Source: Sanghuangporus weigelae
Taxonomy: Eukaryota > Basidiomycota > Agaricomycetes > Hymenochaetales > Hymenochaetaceae
NCBI GenBank assembly: GCA_033182465.1
Contig: CP137329.1
Coordinates: 992,001 to 1,056,000 of the forward strand
Length of the DNA: 64,000 bases
Direction of reading: 5' to 3'
Shown here in pieces: positions 11,126 through 23,869 of the stretch. The notes beneath the pieces are model-generated. The model had not been told where the DNA came from, made no database searches, and saw nothing but the letters and a program-made list of their open reading frames with translations. Every line of letters begins with the position of its first letter. Position 1 is the stretch's first letter. The translations under genes and the position numbers were made by a program.

Positions 11126-14100
11126 ATGTCGCGCATGCCGCCTAGTAATGATCGTAACGAGTATAATCGCCCAGGTAGCGAAGAGCTAGCGGGAAATAAC
11201 ATTCGCGACTTCGCTCGTGAATCTGCTCCTGTTGCTAGACAGCATGCTGATATGCCTTCCCCGGCGTTGTATTCGAGTCCCCAGGTACCTGTTCTGGTTC
11301 TGAGCATCGGCTGGACGGCCGAGGATCCGCCCGTCCTGTTCCTCGTGTAGTTGAAATGCAACTCATATTCTAACGCACTTGCTTTACAGGGCGCTCACTC
11401 TCCACACACTGGGCACGGGTCGCATTCGCCTGCGCATTCATTAGGATATAGAGGTGATTGCTCTTCTAGCAGCCAATCACAGATCACGGGCGAAGGGACC
11501 GAGAGCCAACCACATCAAAGTTCGCGTCCCCGTGCAACTCCCGCTTCGAATTTCTCTGCTCTATTTCCTGCTCCTCAAGCGGTTGCTTCTTTCTCCACCG
11601 ATCACTCGACACTTTCATCATATTTTAATCAAACCGAACTTTACCAGCAATCTCTCTCCCGTCCCAGCGAGGCAAGTTCTTCCCGAGGTTCGCCATTTGC
11701 GTCCCCTCGTTACCACCCGTATTCGCAATCCTCAGGTAACGTTAGCCCTTTTGGGAACATTAGTACACGCTTCACGTAGCGACTTTGATAGGTTCTTCGG
11801 TGCCACCTTCTCTTTCGCACTCCGTCTCTTCTGCGAGTCATTCTTTAGTCAGCTCGCGTCCAAGCAGCCGTGCTGTCTCAGCTTCAGTTCTCGGTTCTCC
11901 TTACATTAGCTCTCATCCTTCGTCTGCTTTCCCTGGTAAGTTATATCGCTTAGAAGCAGAGCTGTCTCTGGATCACACTTGTATAGCATCGAATTTTAAT
12001 CAGTCCCTTCCAACCTTCACCTCATCTGGATCTCACTCCGGCCTCCCTACATCCGCTTCGCAAATCGTTCCCTCTGACCAAAACCGGGATCATCGATCTT
12101 GGACTAACGCCCTTGCTCTCCCTCCTTACAGTTCTGTGCACCATCGGGGGTCGGCGCCTTCTTCGTGTTCTGCCGCTCAAACAGGATTTAACTCGGCCTC
12201 TGCGAGTCCTTACTATTACCCATCTGAAGGCGAGCAGGAGGAACGTAAGCCTGTCATCGCTGGCGTAGATCATCGCCATAGGAGAGCCGAATCTACCGGA
12301 AAGCAGGAACATCTGGTTGATAGCCCTCACGCATCAGCTCACGGGCCCAGCCACGCGGTAGCGCCGTTAAATCAACACTCAAATTCAAGCAATAGCGCTT
12401 TTGAGACAGGGACCAACCTCGCACCTCATTTCTTAGGTGGTCCAGGCAAGGGGTCAATCACGGGTGCCAGAGTTTTGTTGGCGCCCTTCATTTCTCAGGA
12501 ACATCGCCCGCCGTTTGATCGCCAGAAATCTGGGATTGGTACGGGCCACAGCTACCAGCAGCAGCCTCTTTACACGATATCTGGGCAGAGAGGCGCAGGC
12601 GACACTTCATATCGAACCACGATGAGCGAAGATATGTATCAAACAAGTGTTGACTTGGATGGCCTGGAGTCTTATGACGATGAGGACGGTCTTGGGGGAG
12701 TTCCTCGAAGTTCATATGATGGCGGTGGATTCTCCGTGGCGGATTCTAGCACGGGCACTGGCTTGAGCAAAAAAGACGAAAAAAATGTCAGAAGGAGAAG
12801 TAGCAAAGGTAAGGCTCCTCAATACCACATAAACCCTATTAACTAACATTGCTTTTTGAAGCTTGTGACCAATGCAGAAAATCGAAATGCAAGTGCGAAC
12901 GAAACAGAGACTCAGAATCGTGCAAGAGCTGTCTGATACTCGGAACGCGTAAGTAATCTTCTCCATTTGCCATTACGGCACGCCTTTTGTTTACCCGGAT
13001 AGCCCGGATATTTCTAATCTCGAGACTTCATTTTTGGTTCGGCCGGCACTTATAATGAATTATCACCTAGCATGCACTTTTCTCGGACCTTCGCGTAAGC
13101 GAGGACCTCCGAAGGGTTACATTGACGCCATTGAATCCCGACTTCACCAAACGGAAGCACTTGTTGGAATACTTCTTTCGCTGGCAAATCCCGAGCGGGG
13201 TGTCCTGGATGGTGGTAAGTGAAGGTCAACGGCCTACTAGTAATCCAAGCTTAAAATCTGCAGACGATCCTGTTCCCGACGAACGCGCACGGTCGCTATT
13301 GGAGGACCTGAGAAACAATGATCCGCTTGCTCGAGAAATTATAGACCGTGTGGATCGCGGTGCTTATGGAACTAAAGGTCGGAGTAACAACGTTTGCTTG
13401 GCTTCAGATTCCAAGCGATCCTCGGTACGACCGGAGTCCGGAAGCGGTGATGAGAAAAGCAGTGGAAGCGGAGGGACGGTAAAGGGTAATAGGAACTCAG
13501 TCGCGACGAGTGCGAGTGGTCCGCCGGCGAGCATTCAGGGACGCGGACGAATGGTCGGGTTAGGTCAGGAAATGGGCATGGGTGGAGTAGCAAGCGGACA
13601 GTACGCGTCGCTTACGATTGTCTTTTCACCTTTACCTGATGTCAGATTTTCAGTCCCTCGAACGAGTGGCAAGACGCAGTGACAGAACGTCTTAAAGCAG
13701 CAGCGAGATCTCGTGTACATAGTACGTCCGACACTACTGGGACGACAGGACAGGCTTCTCAATCGCGAAATTCTGGTGAGTTTCTTGAGAGAGAAAGGCA
13801 ACGACGCCGCGTTGGGTCTCCGATTCAACAGGATAAAGCGGAGCATTCTCCTAACCAATTTGTGCATCCCCACTCAGGCCATAGACAAAGTCTTGGCCAA
13901 CTTGACGGAACTTCGGACGCCGCGAATACAATAGCTGGGGCAACGAGTGCGAATAGATTTTCACCGCCTGTGACAGTTCCTTACCAGTCTTCTGCGTATT
14001 CAGCAGTTGGACCGCCGCCTTCAACGGCATCATCGCATTCATCGTATGTCGACAGTGGTGCTGATGAGGTGGAGCATGTAGAAGGCGAAGAGGGAATAAC

Positions 14101-17074
14101 AGGTGGCGTAGGCCAACTTTCCATTAACGAAGAAGCGCAAGTACGATTCCACGGCAAGGCGAGTGGTCTGCATCTACTAGGTCAGAAATTGAGGATAGAT
14201 GGAAGGAACAAGGGTGGAATCTGGTACGTGCGTCGATTTGATCTGCTTGGTCTGTGGCCTGACTTCGGCGGATAGGCATTTTCCTAAGGCGGGAGTCTGG
14301 CCACCTGTCGCACCGAAGTCAGCTATGCATTTGGCCAGGATGAAGAATGCAGAAGCGAGCGAGCGAGCAGCCCGAGCTCGATTGCCACCTCGAGATGTCC
14401 AAGAACACCTTTTACAGCTTTATTTCACTCATGTACACCCATTTTTGCCCATCGTCCATAAGCAGGCGTTCCTCAGGGAGTTCAGACAAATGTAGGCATT
14501 TTCTCACTGTTGATGAATTTGCCATTCTTCTCATTATTCAATAGGTACGATGAACGCGACGGACAGGAAGTTTTGGTTTCAAGGGGGAATACAACTGATG
14601 ATTTTGGTAGCTCACAGAGCTCTGTGACTGAATCTCAAGATCGATCAACTTCTACGAATTCTGGCCGTACTGAACAATCGGGAGGAACTGATAAAGCTCA
14701 GATCGATGGTATCGTCAAAACGTCAGGGCCCAGAATATCGACGCTCCTTCTATTCGCCATGTTTGCCATTGCTGCACGATATGCACCTGTCGCTCATGGC
14801 ACGACCGCGTCGCCTCATCAGGTATTATTGGAGCCGTCCCCGAACTCGGCAGACGCGGAGGTGTCTAAGTCTCGGGACAATTCTGCAAATCCGAGACAGT
14901 CGGATGAATCCCGTACAACCAGCCCTAGCGGCGAAAGTTCTACTACTTCGAAGAAGTCAGAATCTGGAACTGCATCTGAGTTGGAAACGGATGCTGAATT
15001 ACCTGAGCCTGACTCTGGACATATGTGGGCAGCCGGAGATGGGTTTTTGGAGCGAGCAAAAGATTTACTTGACAAGACTTATGCCAATTCCCGGCCGAGC
15101 ACATGTCAAGCGTTAATATTGATGGGTTACAGAGAAATCGGGATCGGAGCAATGGCTCAGAGCTGGCTTTATATCGGTATGGCTGTCAGAATGGTGAGCA
15201 CATTCTTCTTTCCGTTCCGTACTGGCATTGCTTATTCTTGATTTGAAGGCTCAAGACTTGGGAATGCACCGGAATTCAGACAATTGGACCCGTGATGGCG
15301 AGCCGCTTTTTTCTCCTATCGAACAGCAACTTCGCAAGCGCATCTGGTATTCGTGTGTAATAATGGACAAGTATGTCTCAGCGTATATCGGCCGACCGCT
15401 TTCGATATTTGAGGCCGACTACGATACTCGGCTCCCGAGTATTGACGAGGTATAATTATTCTTAATTCTACGGCATGATTCTATACTGAATTTGTCAATA
15501 GGACGAGGAGCTGGATTTATGGGCACCAAACGAGTCCATGCCTAATTCGATACTTACTGATCCTGTTGAGGCGGTCAGTGCACCTATACCGCCATTTACT
15601 GCCATTCCAGGGAGGATAATTTCGTGCTTTAACGAATCCGCTCGTCTCTGTAAGTCTTTATGGTTATCTTAACGTTGATCGACTACCACTGGACCTGGCT
15701 ATTAGCATCAATTCTTGCGATGATTATGCAGGCTATTTATGCAGTGAACCCAGTATCGAGCCGCCACTTCGAGGCCTTGCAGCTTGAGCGGACCCTGGAT
15801 CGGTGGTACATGGATTTACCAGAATACCTTCGGTTTGACACGAGTGTCCGGTCCACAAATATTCCGCCTCCCAATGTGCTTATTTTGCACATGCAGTACT
15901 GGTGTGTCGTGGTCTTGCTCCACAGGCCATTGTGAGTTACTTCTGTATGTTTTGGGTGGCCTGTATTTCTAAAATCTGATCGAAAGCATTCCACGATATG
16001 TCGCTATGCACCAAAAGCGGTATGTAGACATCTCTTCCTACATACTTTTCCGTTAAACTTTGTTTCGCTACTAGATTGCGGCCGGGAAGCCCGGTTGATC
16101 CAAAGGCTTACTCCGCTGCGCAAAAGAATTTCAATCTGTGCGTTTCAGCTGCGAATCATATAACATCTATCGGTGGGTTGTCAGTGTCATCATCGTTTTC
16201 AACAGTCTGATCTGATTGCGATGATAGTATCGATATACCAAGAGCACTTTTGTTTGAAACGCTGCCCTGTATTCCTTAGCTATTACATCTTTACTGCTGG
16301 GATTATGCATATGACGACTAGTACGTATTTGTCTTCCCCCTCCGCTAATTGGACTAATGATGTTCGGCAGTGGCTACGAATCCAAATGACCCTCAGGCTT
16401 CAATCGGGCTCAATAAATGCATGGAGGTACTGAAGCGTATCGAAATTGTTTGGCCCAGTGCCGCCAGAGCTTGGCAGCTTCTGCATGGAGCAAAAGTTGA
16501 CTTACCAGATTATGATTTGCCTGTCGCTAGTATCGATCGACCGAGAAAGCGTTCTGCAGATGATCCCATTGACACTATCATATTAGGGGATCCTTCTCAT
16601 TTGCTTGAGAGCCGTAGCAACGCAGCAACAGCGCCTCAGGCATATGCCCCTACAGCCGCGAATGGACGGTATGATCCTGTCGTAGACGTCACAGACGGCA
16701 ATCGTGCATTTGCTCTATTCAATTCGTATTCTCGTTGGGCATCGGACGGGCCTATGGGTTTTTCTTCAGGTCTATCGACATCGGTCTTGCCGCAGCATTA
16801 CAGTACTGGTTTCGTCGATGAACACGCATCCTCAAGCGCTCATCGCTCCACGGTAGCAATGGCCGACGACACAGGACGTTTTTCGCAGTATTGGAGCGAC
16901 TATTCCATGGGTCAGCCATCGTCCATGCTCAGTTCCATGTATGACCTGCCGTTGCTTTCCGATCCGCACCAGCATGATCAACAAAGCCAGCATGCATCTC
17001 ATGGATCACAGCAAGCGCAAGGGTTCACGCATCCATTGTATATGAACGATCATTATAACGCTTTTGGTGAGTAA
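11126..17074 (+). CDS. Zn2Cys6 transcription factor with Fungal_trans domain
   Basis: A long Ser/Pro/His-rich N-terminal region (exons from 11126 to about 12800) precedes the zinc cluster. It spans an intron and reads CDQCRKSKCKC...SCKSCLILGTPCTF, with spacing CX2CX6CX8CX2CX6C. The next exon gives GPSRKRGPPKGYIDAIESRL, the linker and dimerisation start typical of this class. The fungal-specific transcription factor domain follows from about 14400: FTHVHPFLPIVHKQAFLREF, then STCQALILMGYREIGIGAMA, then AQDLGMHRNSDNW, then RKRIWYSCVIMDKYVSAYIG with RPLSIFEADYDTRLPS. The C-terminus is low-complexity. It should be a nuclear DNA-binding regulator. Similar basidiomycete proteins are often labelled xylanolytic activators, but the target genes cannot be told from sequence. 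The end is ambiguous: TAA at 17072, or an intron from 17062 leading to a TAA near 17154. Confidence 0.85.
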
Positions 17075-17547
17075 TATCGTGTTGCTCGGAAGAACAAGGT
17101 CTGACGCGCCTCGAAGATCCTCTTCCTCATCATTAGGAGCATTGTCACCTCGATAATTGCATTCTCTGCTTTTGTTTTGCCACAAAATACTGTATCTCAT
17201 AGCTCTCATCTTATTCCTCATTTTCCTGTGTATGCCTATGAATGATACCATATTGAAATTTTCAGAATATAAGCTTTGGGTACATGCACGCAAATACGCC
17301 ATATCCAATGCATAAAATAAGCGTGGGAAAGTGCAGCACAGGAGAGTTAGAGCAGGACGAATGTAACAGAACTTGGACTTGACCACAATCAGCCATGAGT
17401 ACCATCGCCGCCTCGTAACCCAAGACCATCCTGGCGATATATCCGTCAACTTATGCGTACAATATGCAAGACGCTCTTCGCAATTCTGCGTCTGATGTAG
17501 CGAGGTCAGACCTCTCGTTCTTTCGTGGCGTGCTTCCATAGACACTC
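17075..17547. other. intergenic: 3' UTR and upstream region of the EST1-like gene
   Basis: This is AT-rich non-coding sequence. A 179-codon minus-strand frame crosses it and runs into the 3' end of the zinc-cluster gene, but it has no motif and no intron signals. I see no gene here. Confidence 0.5.
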
Positions 17548-20500
17548 ATGCTATACTTCTACATCTCCAGGGAAGCCCGCACACTTGCCCAGAGCTTAAA
17601 GGAAGCAGCCAAGAAAAATGAAACATTAGATAAAGACGTTGAGTTTAAGCGCAAAAAGTGTGTGTTTCGACATACAAATTTACTTAGTTTGTCTGAGCTT
17701 GGATTCCATAGCCTTCGGAAGCAGCATCTCAAATTGCTGCTCCTATATCCAACTTCGAAGGAAGCCAAGGATGCAGAGACGCATATCTGGATGCAAACAT
17801 CTTACCAGTTCATTTCTGTATACAAGCAGCGCTTGGCAGTACTTGACCGAAAATTGTTCTCGCCCGTTGCGCAATCAAATAAACCCGGTGTTCGTCAAGG
17901 TCCAGGTGAGGGAGGTCATGTAGAAAATCGGAAAACACTCGCACGGTTCCGACAATTTCTTGCGGAGGAGGAACGATTCTACGTCCACCTACTTGTCCGA
18001 TACCAGTCTCAATTCGACTTGACCGAGACGAAACCGGCACTTACCAGGGCGGAGGTATTATCTCCAGACCAGGAGGATGGGTCATCAACCGACTCTGGGA
18101 GAGGCTTGTTCCCAGAACATGCGGATTCGTCGCCTATGAGAGATGACGAAAGACAAGCAAGACTTGCGACGTTCACAAAACTATTGGTTTGTTTGGGTGA
18201 CATCTCTCGATATCGAGAACAATACAATGACGGTGGTGGGAGGCCACGTGCGGGCCACGAAGAAGGACCTCCGAGAAAGTCGGGAAGGGGTGGACGAAGA
18301 GATGGCTTCGAAGCTGTGGCTAGGCCGCGTAATTACACTCGGGCAAAGAATATCTACGAACAGGCGCGCCTACTGCTTCCGGATGATGGGAACGCTTCAC
18401 ACCAGCTTGCGATTCTTTCGTCATACCAGAAGGATTCTTTCGGATCTTTGCTTCACTATTACCGCGCCCTATGTGTTCGCCAGCCTTATGACACTGCGTC
18501 GGACAATTTGAACACGGTATTGAAGAAGGCATTGGATCAGTATCGATCGTCTAAGGGGAGCACTGCGGATGATCCGCATGCAGTTCAGAAGGTCCGCGTT
18601 GATCGTTTTCTAGAATTAGTGGTTGTGTTGCATGGTCTTTGGTATCTCGATGCTGACGAGTATGTTTGACAATTTACATTGGTACCGTACGTCCTAATAT
18701 TTACCTTAGACACGCGGCACGAGCTTCAAAACATTCTCGCCATGTTACTGCAAGATTCAGGTCCCTCATCGCTGAACCGGCGCTTCCAGCCAATACTGTT
18801 TCTGAAGTCATCGTAATGGCTTTTAGCGCACTCTGGAAAATTCGTATGATTCGGGACAAGAATACGCGAGCCAACCAGGCGGTCATCGAGCCTCTCATAG
18901 CCACGCATATACTCTCACTATTGCGCGCACTCTTTGACGCGGCCAGAGTGCAATTATCGGTTAAGATCGAGGATCTACAGGACAAGGGAGATCTTGGACA
19001 ACAGATCACTAGAGTCTTCCGACGGATCCTACCCGCGATCCGTATTGCATCCAAATGGTTGCGCACCAATGCGAACTACCTGGCTGCCCCAGTAACTTCA
19101 GCTCCACCGGAGTATTTCAAGAACTCCATCAAGAAGTTGTGGGACTCATATGTGATATTCTTGACCCCACTGAGCGAAACTTTCCCGCTGGCCAAGTTGC
19201 CAGAGTTGAAGAGTCCTCTGGACGAAGATGTTGACCTGACTGGCTTCTCGCCGGTGAGGAAAGCGATGTTTCTTCAGCCTTCTGAAGCGGAGACTGGTTT
19301 CGTGCTGGACCGGCAGGATGTTCACCCGAACGAGGAGTACCTGATGCGGATTTGGGACTTGTTGAGGGATGCTGAGCAAATTGCTGCGTTCGAGGTACGA
19401 GTACTTTCCTGACTTTGATGCGTCTGCTGAGACCGTGATTTAGAGGTCGCCTGTTTCATTCAGTAATGGCAAATTCATGGTTCCTGGAGAACAGTACACT
19501 CCTGCTGAACCTGTACTCTCGCCCACACCGGAAATAACAGAACCAAGCCCACCGCCTCCACCCCTGGTGCCAGTTCAGGAGGCTGCTCAGGAAAGTGACG
19601 ATGACGATGATGGAAATACGACGCAGACGTCTCGCACGGAAGAAGATGTTGTTCGTGAGGCGTTTGAAAAAGCCCTTCGAGATGATATAAGGACTGATAC
19701 GGAATTTGATGACGAGGAGGATGAAAGGATTGTTTGGAGTCCTCCAAGGCAAGCTATTCATCCTACTGTACGCGAAGGGCAGATACTGATTCTTTGGATA
19801 GGATACATCTGTCTCCTTTGCAGATGATCATACAGCCGCCTCATATGTCACCACGCGTCTGTCCGTCTGCGCAATCACCTACGACAGCAACGGCTTCCCC
19901 CACGCGACCTCTTCCTTCCGTCCCTAGCATGGGCTCAGGAACGACGGCGCAAGACTTACTCAACAACGTTCTTGGGTTCCCTCGCTCGAAAAGCGAAAAT
20001 GTGTCGTTCGGACTTCAGCAGCAGCAAGGGGTGGCATCTTCTACTCCGCAGTCGTCTTTATTATTCGGATCTGGGTCATTCTACTCTCCTACTAAATCGA
20101 TCTGGAGCAGTACGAGTGCGACTGGGCCGTTGGGAACCGGAGGACATTTGCCACCTTCACTTTCTTCACAGTTTGCCCCTTCGGGATCTTTGGCTCCTGG
20201 AAATGAGCGAGCGAGATCGCACTCGTTTTCTGTCTCACAGCCAGCGATAGGTCACAGTCAGACGTTGACAAGTACTCAGGATTCAGTTTATCAATTCCCT
20301 GGAAACGTGTGTGCGGCGCCTCCCGTTGGACATGCTGGGTTTGGGCATGTCGGTGCTCGCCTGGGAGGACATCACCAGAGCCTATCTTTCTCTGGACCGC
20401 AAAGCGCCTTTCAGAGTCTGTCTCCTCCTTCTCAGTCGCAGCAGGTGTTCTACGATTCTCATCCAGCTGCACCTCCGGTGCAGATTCAAGACACGCGTCT

Positions 20501-20648
20501 GCAAGGCCACACATATCGTCCAACCGGTATCGGAGCCCCAGACCCTTTTTTATATTACGCTTCTGATGGGACGAACATTGATGCGTTTTCTGGAATGGGC
20601 ATGCCGCAATCTACATCAACCGTGAATCAATCGATATGGGGCACGTAG
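17548..20648 (+). CDS. EST1/SMG5-7-like protein (telomerase-associated / RNA decay factor)
   Basis: The N-terminal exon has a charged helix (LAQSLKEAAKKNETLDKDVE). After an intron at about 17656 comes LRKQHLKLLLLYPTSKEAKD and helical repeats of the EST1 TPR type. The hallmark follows: ARLLLPDDGNASHQLAILSS then YQKDSFGSLLHYYRALCVRQ, the EST1 DNA/RNA-binding-domain signature of Est1, Ebs1 and SMG5/6/7. Later segments (FSNGKFMVPGEQYTP, then an acidic stretch and a Ser/Pro/Gln-rich tail) end with WGT and TAG at 20646-20648. No PIN nuclease domain is seen, so it resembles SMG7/Ebs1 rather than SMG6. Known relatives bind phosphorylated UPF1 or telomerase RNP; which role applies here is open. Introns lie near 18670, 19395 and 19771. 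The first ATG used is at 17548. Confidence 0.85.
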
Positions 20649-21193
20649 AACAGTTAGAACGGTTCGCCCTTTGGAAGGTTTGGGTTTCTGCTTGAGACTA
20701 CAAATTGTAGTCGGATACGGAGATAACACTATAACAGTCCGGTGACGGAACGGGTACCTAACGGATAAGAGACGATGAAGAATGGGATAGGGTGCCTTCC
20801 AAATCACCGTTACGAGTCGGGCTGACCCATCCGAGCACATTTCCTCGTTTCCTCGTCTCTCAAGGGATTTCAATGGGATTAAATATTGAAGATGAATGAA
20901 AAGTAGTCTGCAGTAATGACCGAGCAATGTACTACGTATCGCGAATTGATTTGTTTTATCCCTGAATTGTTTCATTTTTCATTTTTTGATGAGTGATGAG
21001 TGTTGACAAATTCAAATAAGATGTGTCACTTTGCCGGCGCGTAAACGGAACGGTTCGTTCGACCTCACCTTGCTCTCGACGTCCACCACCCCTCTCAACG
21101 CGTCTCTCGTATCGGTACATCGGCGGGCACGTGTCGGTGAGCAAGGATATAGTTTTCGTTACGAGACGTACGCGAAGATCCAGGAAAACCAGG
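20649..21193. other. intergenic between the EST1-like gene and LCB2
   Basis: This holds the 3' UTR of the EST1-like gene and the promoter of LCB2. The LCB2 frame is open upstream to an ATG at 21023, but that extra N-terminal part is Arg/Ser-rich with no conserved feature. I therefore treat it as leader. Confidence 0.5.
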
Positions 21194-23326
21194 ATGCCCT
21201 CGCCTATGGCTCTCAGCCCTCCGTCGCAGACGAGGTCGATGTTTTCAAGGAAGAAAAAATCGTCTGTAAACCTTTCTTCGGCTGCCGAGTACCTCTCTGC
21301 TGTCTCCCAGATGGATGCCATGTCTCGTTCTGCCGCTGCCGCAGCAGTAGCCTCGTCACGCAACTCGAACAGTACAACGCCCACGTCCACGCCGGCACTG
21401 TCGTTTTCGTCCACACTGACGACGTCCACTGAGGAAACTATTGTTGACGAATACGGGGACAGTGACAATAATAAGGATGGGTTGGCGCTGCCGAGCACGC
21501 CGCCGACGTCTGAACAGGTTTTCACGACTGTTCACTCGGAGTTTGGTCATTGTGCGAATCAGGAGTATCGCTACCAGTCCTCTGCCCGTCCGGGAAGTAC
21601 ATACGATCTTGAGGAGGTCGAACCGCCGTATAGGATTTTGCTCACGACGTATATCAGTTATATTATCCTTATTTGCCTAGGTCATCTTCGTGACTTCCTT
21701 GGCAAGCGACTTCGTCCATCGAACTACAAGCACCTTAAGGAGAAGAATGTACGTTGACTTGCTTTGTTCCCTTGATGTGAAAATTGAAATGTGCACGAAG
21801 GGATACGCTCCGCTCAACTCGGACTTTGATTCGTTCTACACGCGCAGGTTGAAGAAGCGTATGGATGACTGTTTTTCGCGGCCAGTTACGGGTGTGCCAG
21901 GCCGAACCATTGTGTTGCTTGACCGTTACAGCGAGGATTACAACGATAGATTCAAACTTACCGGCTCTCGCACTCGCGCACTCAACTTGTCTTCTTACAA
22001 TTACCTCGGTTTTGCCCAAGCTCGCGGAGGCTGTGCCGATGCCGTTGAGGAAGGCATAAAGCGCTATGGTGTCAGCGTGTGCGGTCCGCGCTTGGAGGGT
22101 GGCACCCTCGATCTACACTTGCAGACTGAACAGCTCGTGGCGAAGTTCCTTGGTCAGGAAGATGCCTTGATTAGTTCGATGGGTTTCGCGACAAACTCTA
22201 CGATTATTCCGGCACTGGTGACCAAGGGTTGCCTCGTCATCTCAGATGAACTCAACCACGCGTCTATACGGTACGGTGTCCGCCTGAGCAGTGCGAATGT
22301 CCGCATGTTCAAGCATAATAATATGGAATCGCTCGAGTCACTTCTTCGAGAGGCAATTAGCCAGGGACAGCCCAGGACGCACAGGCCGTGGAAGAAAATT
22401 TTGCTCATTGTCGAAGGCTTGTTCAGTATGGAGGGCACTCTGACGAATTTACCGATGATAATGGAACTCAAGAAGCGCTACAAGGTATTTTTGGCATTCT
22501 CAAGACGTTCTTTTTTGGGATACTGATTATTCCGTCATAGTTCTATCTTTTCGTTGATGAGGCACATTCCGTCGGCGCCCTCGGCTCGCACGGCAGAGGC
22601 GTTGCAGACTATTTCGGTGTTAATCCGAGAGACATTGATATTCTTATGGGCACATTTACGAAATCCTTCGGCGCCGCTGGCGGCTATATCTCAGGCAACA
22701 AGGCTCTAGTTGACAGACTGCGAATCCGCGGATATGGAGGGTCGTACGCGGAATCCATGTCGCCGCCCGTCTTGACACAGATTGTGGCCAGTATGGCGAG
22801 CATAATGGGTGTCTCGCCTCCCCTACCGCCTGCTTCAACTTCTGATTCAAATGCATATGTGCACCTTGGCCCCGCACCTGCTGCGAGCATCCCTGCATGG
22901 ATGGACCTTCCCCGCCCTCTTCGGGATGGAAGTGAGGGACGGGAACGTCTCCGTCGACTTGCCTTCAACGCGCGTTACCTCTCGCGCGGACTCGCCAAAC
23001 TCGGGTTCATCACGTACGGACACGTTGACAGCCCTATTGTCCCCCTCCTCCTCTTCAACCCGGGAAAGATGTGCGTCTTCAGTCGGATGATGCTCGAGCG
23101 CCGCACACCGATTGCTGTTGTCGTCGTTGCGTATCCTGCTACTCCCCTTGTCACGTCTCGTGTGAGGTTCTGCCTTTCGGCGGCGCATACGAAGGAGGAC
23201 GTGGACACGGTATTGAGGGCGTGTGATGAGATTGGGGATGTTTTGGATTTGAAGCACCGTGAGGGTGAGAGGTGGACGGTTGACGAGGTTGTTGCGCGGG
23301 CTGTCGAGTTGGTTGAGATGCCTTGA
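21194..23326 (+). CDS. LCB2: serine palmitoyltransferase subunit 2
   Basis: This PLP-dependent enzyme condenses L-serine and palmitoyl-CoA to 3-ketosphinganine, the first step of sphingolipid synthesis, together with LCB1 in the ER membrane. A Ser-rich N-terminus is followed by a membrane helix (ILLTTYISYIILICLGHL). Beyond an intron at about 21749 comes GYAPLNSDFDSFYTRRLKKR and the AOS fold: YNYLGFAQ, GVSVCGPRLEGG, SDELNHASIRYGVR, VDEAHSVGALGSHG. The PLP lysine is in GTFTKSFGAAGGYISG. A second intron lies at about 22482-22540. The frame ends with VELVEMP and TGA at 23326. I chose the ATG at 21194 because the upstream frame is not conserved-looking. A start at 21023 is possible. Confidence 0.95.
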
Positions 23327-23869
23327 ATAAGGTCTGCAATTGAACGAACAAATGGAATTCCATTGGTCTCCGGACGTTCGAACGAAGCATCAAACGGATC
23401 TGATCTTGGATATTGGTGTGGATTTTACTTCAATCATATTTTTCTCTTCTATTGTTATGTTTTAATAGTCGCTCCCCGGTGCGCAAAGACCGGATGATTA
23501 ATGACCAACGTTTGGACCTCTGCATCCGATTTTGATGACGAGTCATTCTACATACACACTTTCGATTTACAGTACTAGTAGCTGTTTGTCTGTATACCTT
23601 TTCACGAATGGATAGAGTTTGTCTCTGCAGCTTGACGAGTTCGATGGAAGACATTTTGAGCGCATTCTCATATATATACTTCATTCTATCTGATTATCGG
23701 TTTTACCAAGAGTTGGGTATTAGGTGGTACCATGAAGAGTAAGAGTCCCTGGAGAAAAAAAAACGAAGTGGAGGGATCTACTACGTTCAAATCCAAAAAA
23801 TATCCTGATAGTCTCTAAAAAGCAACGCCTTCAACTCCGAAAGTCTAGAGAGTTTGATAAAAATCTAAT
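23327..23869. other. convergent 3' intergenic region
   Basis: LCB2 (+) and UDP-glucose dehydrogenase (-) end towards each other here. The stretch is AT-rich, includes TTTTAATAG and ATATATA runs suited to polyadenylation, and I see no gene in it. Confidence 0.5.

Noticed and set aside
17006-17545. 179-codon minus-strand frame
   Set aside because: It overlaps the coding end of the zinc-cluster gene, lacks motifs and codon structure, and fits a chance frame over a 3' UTR.
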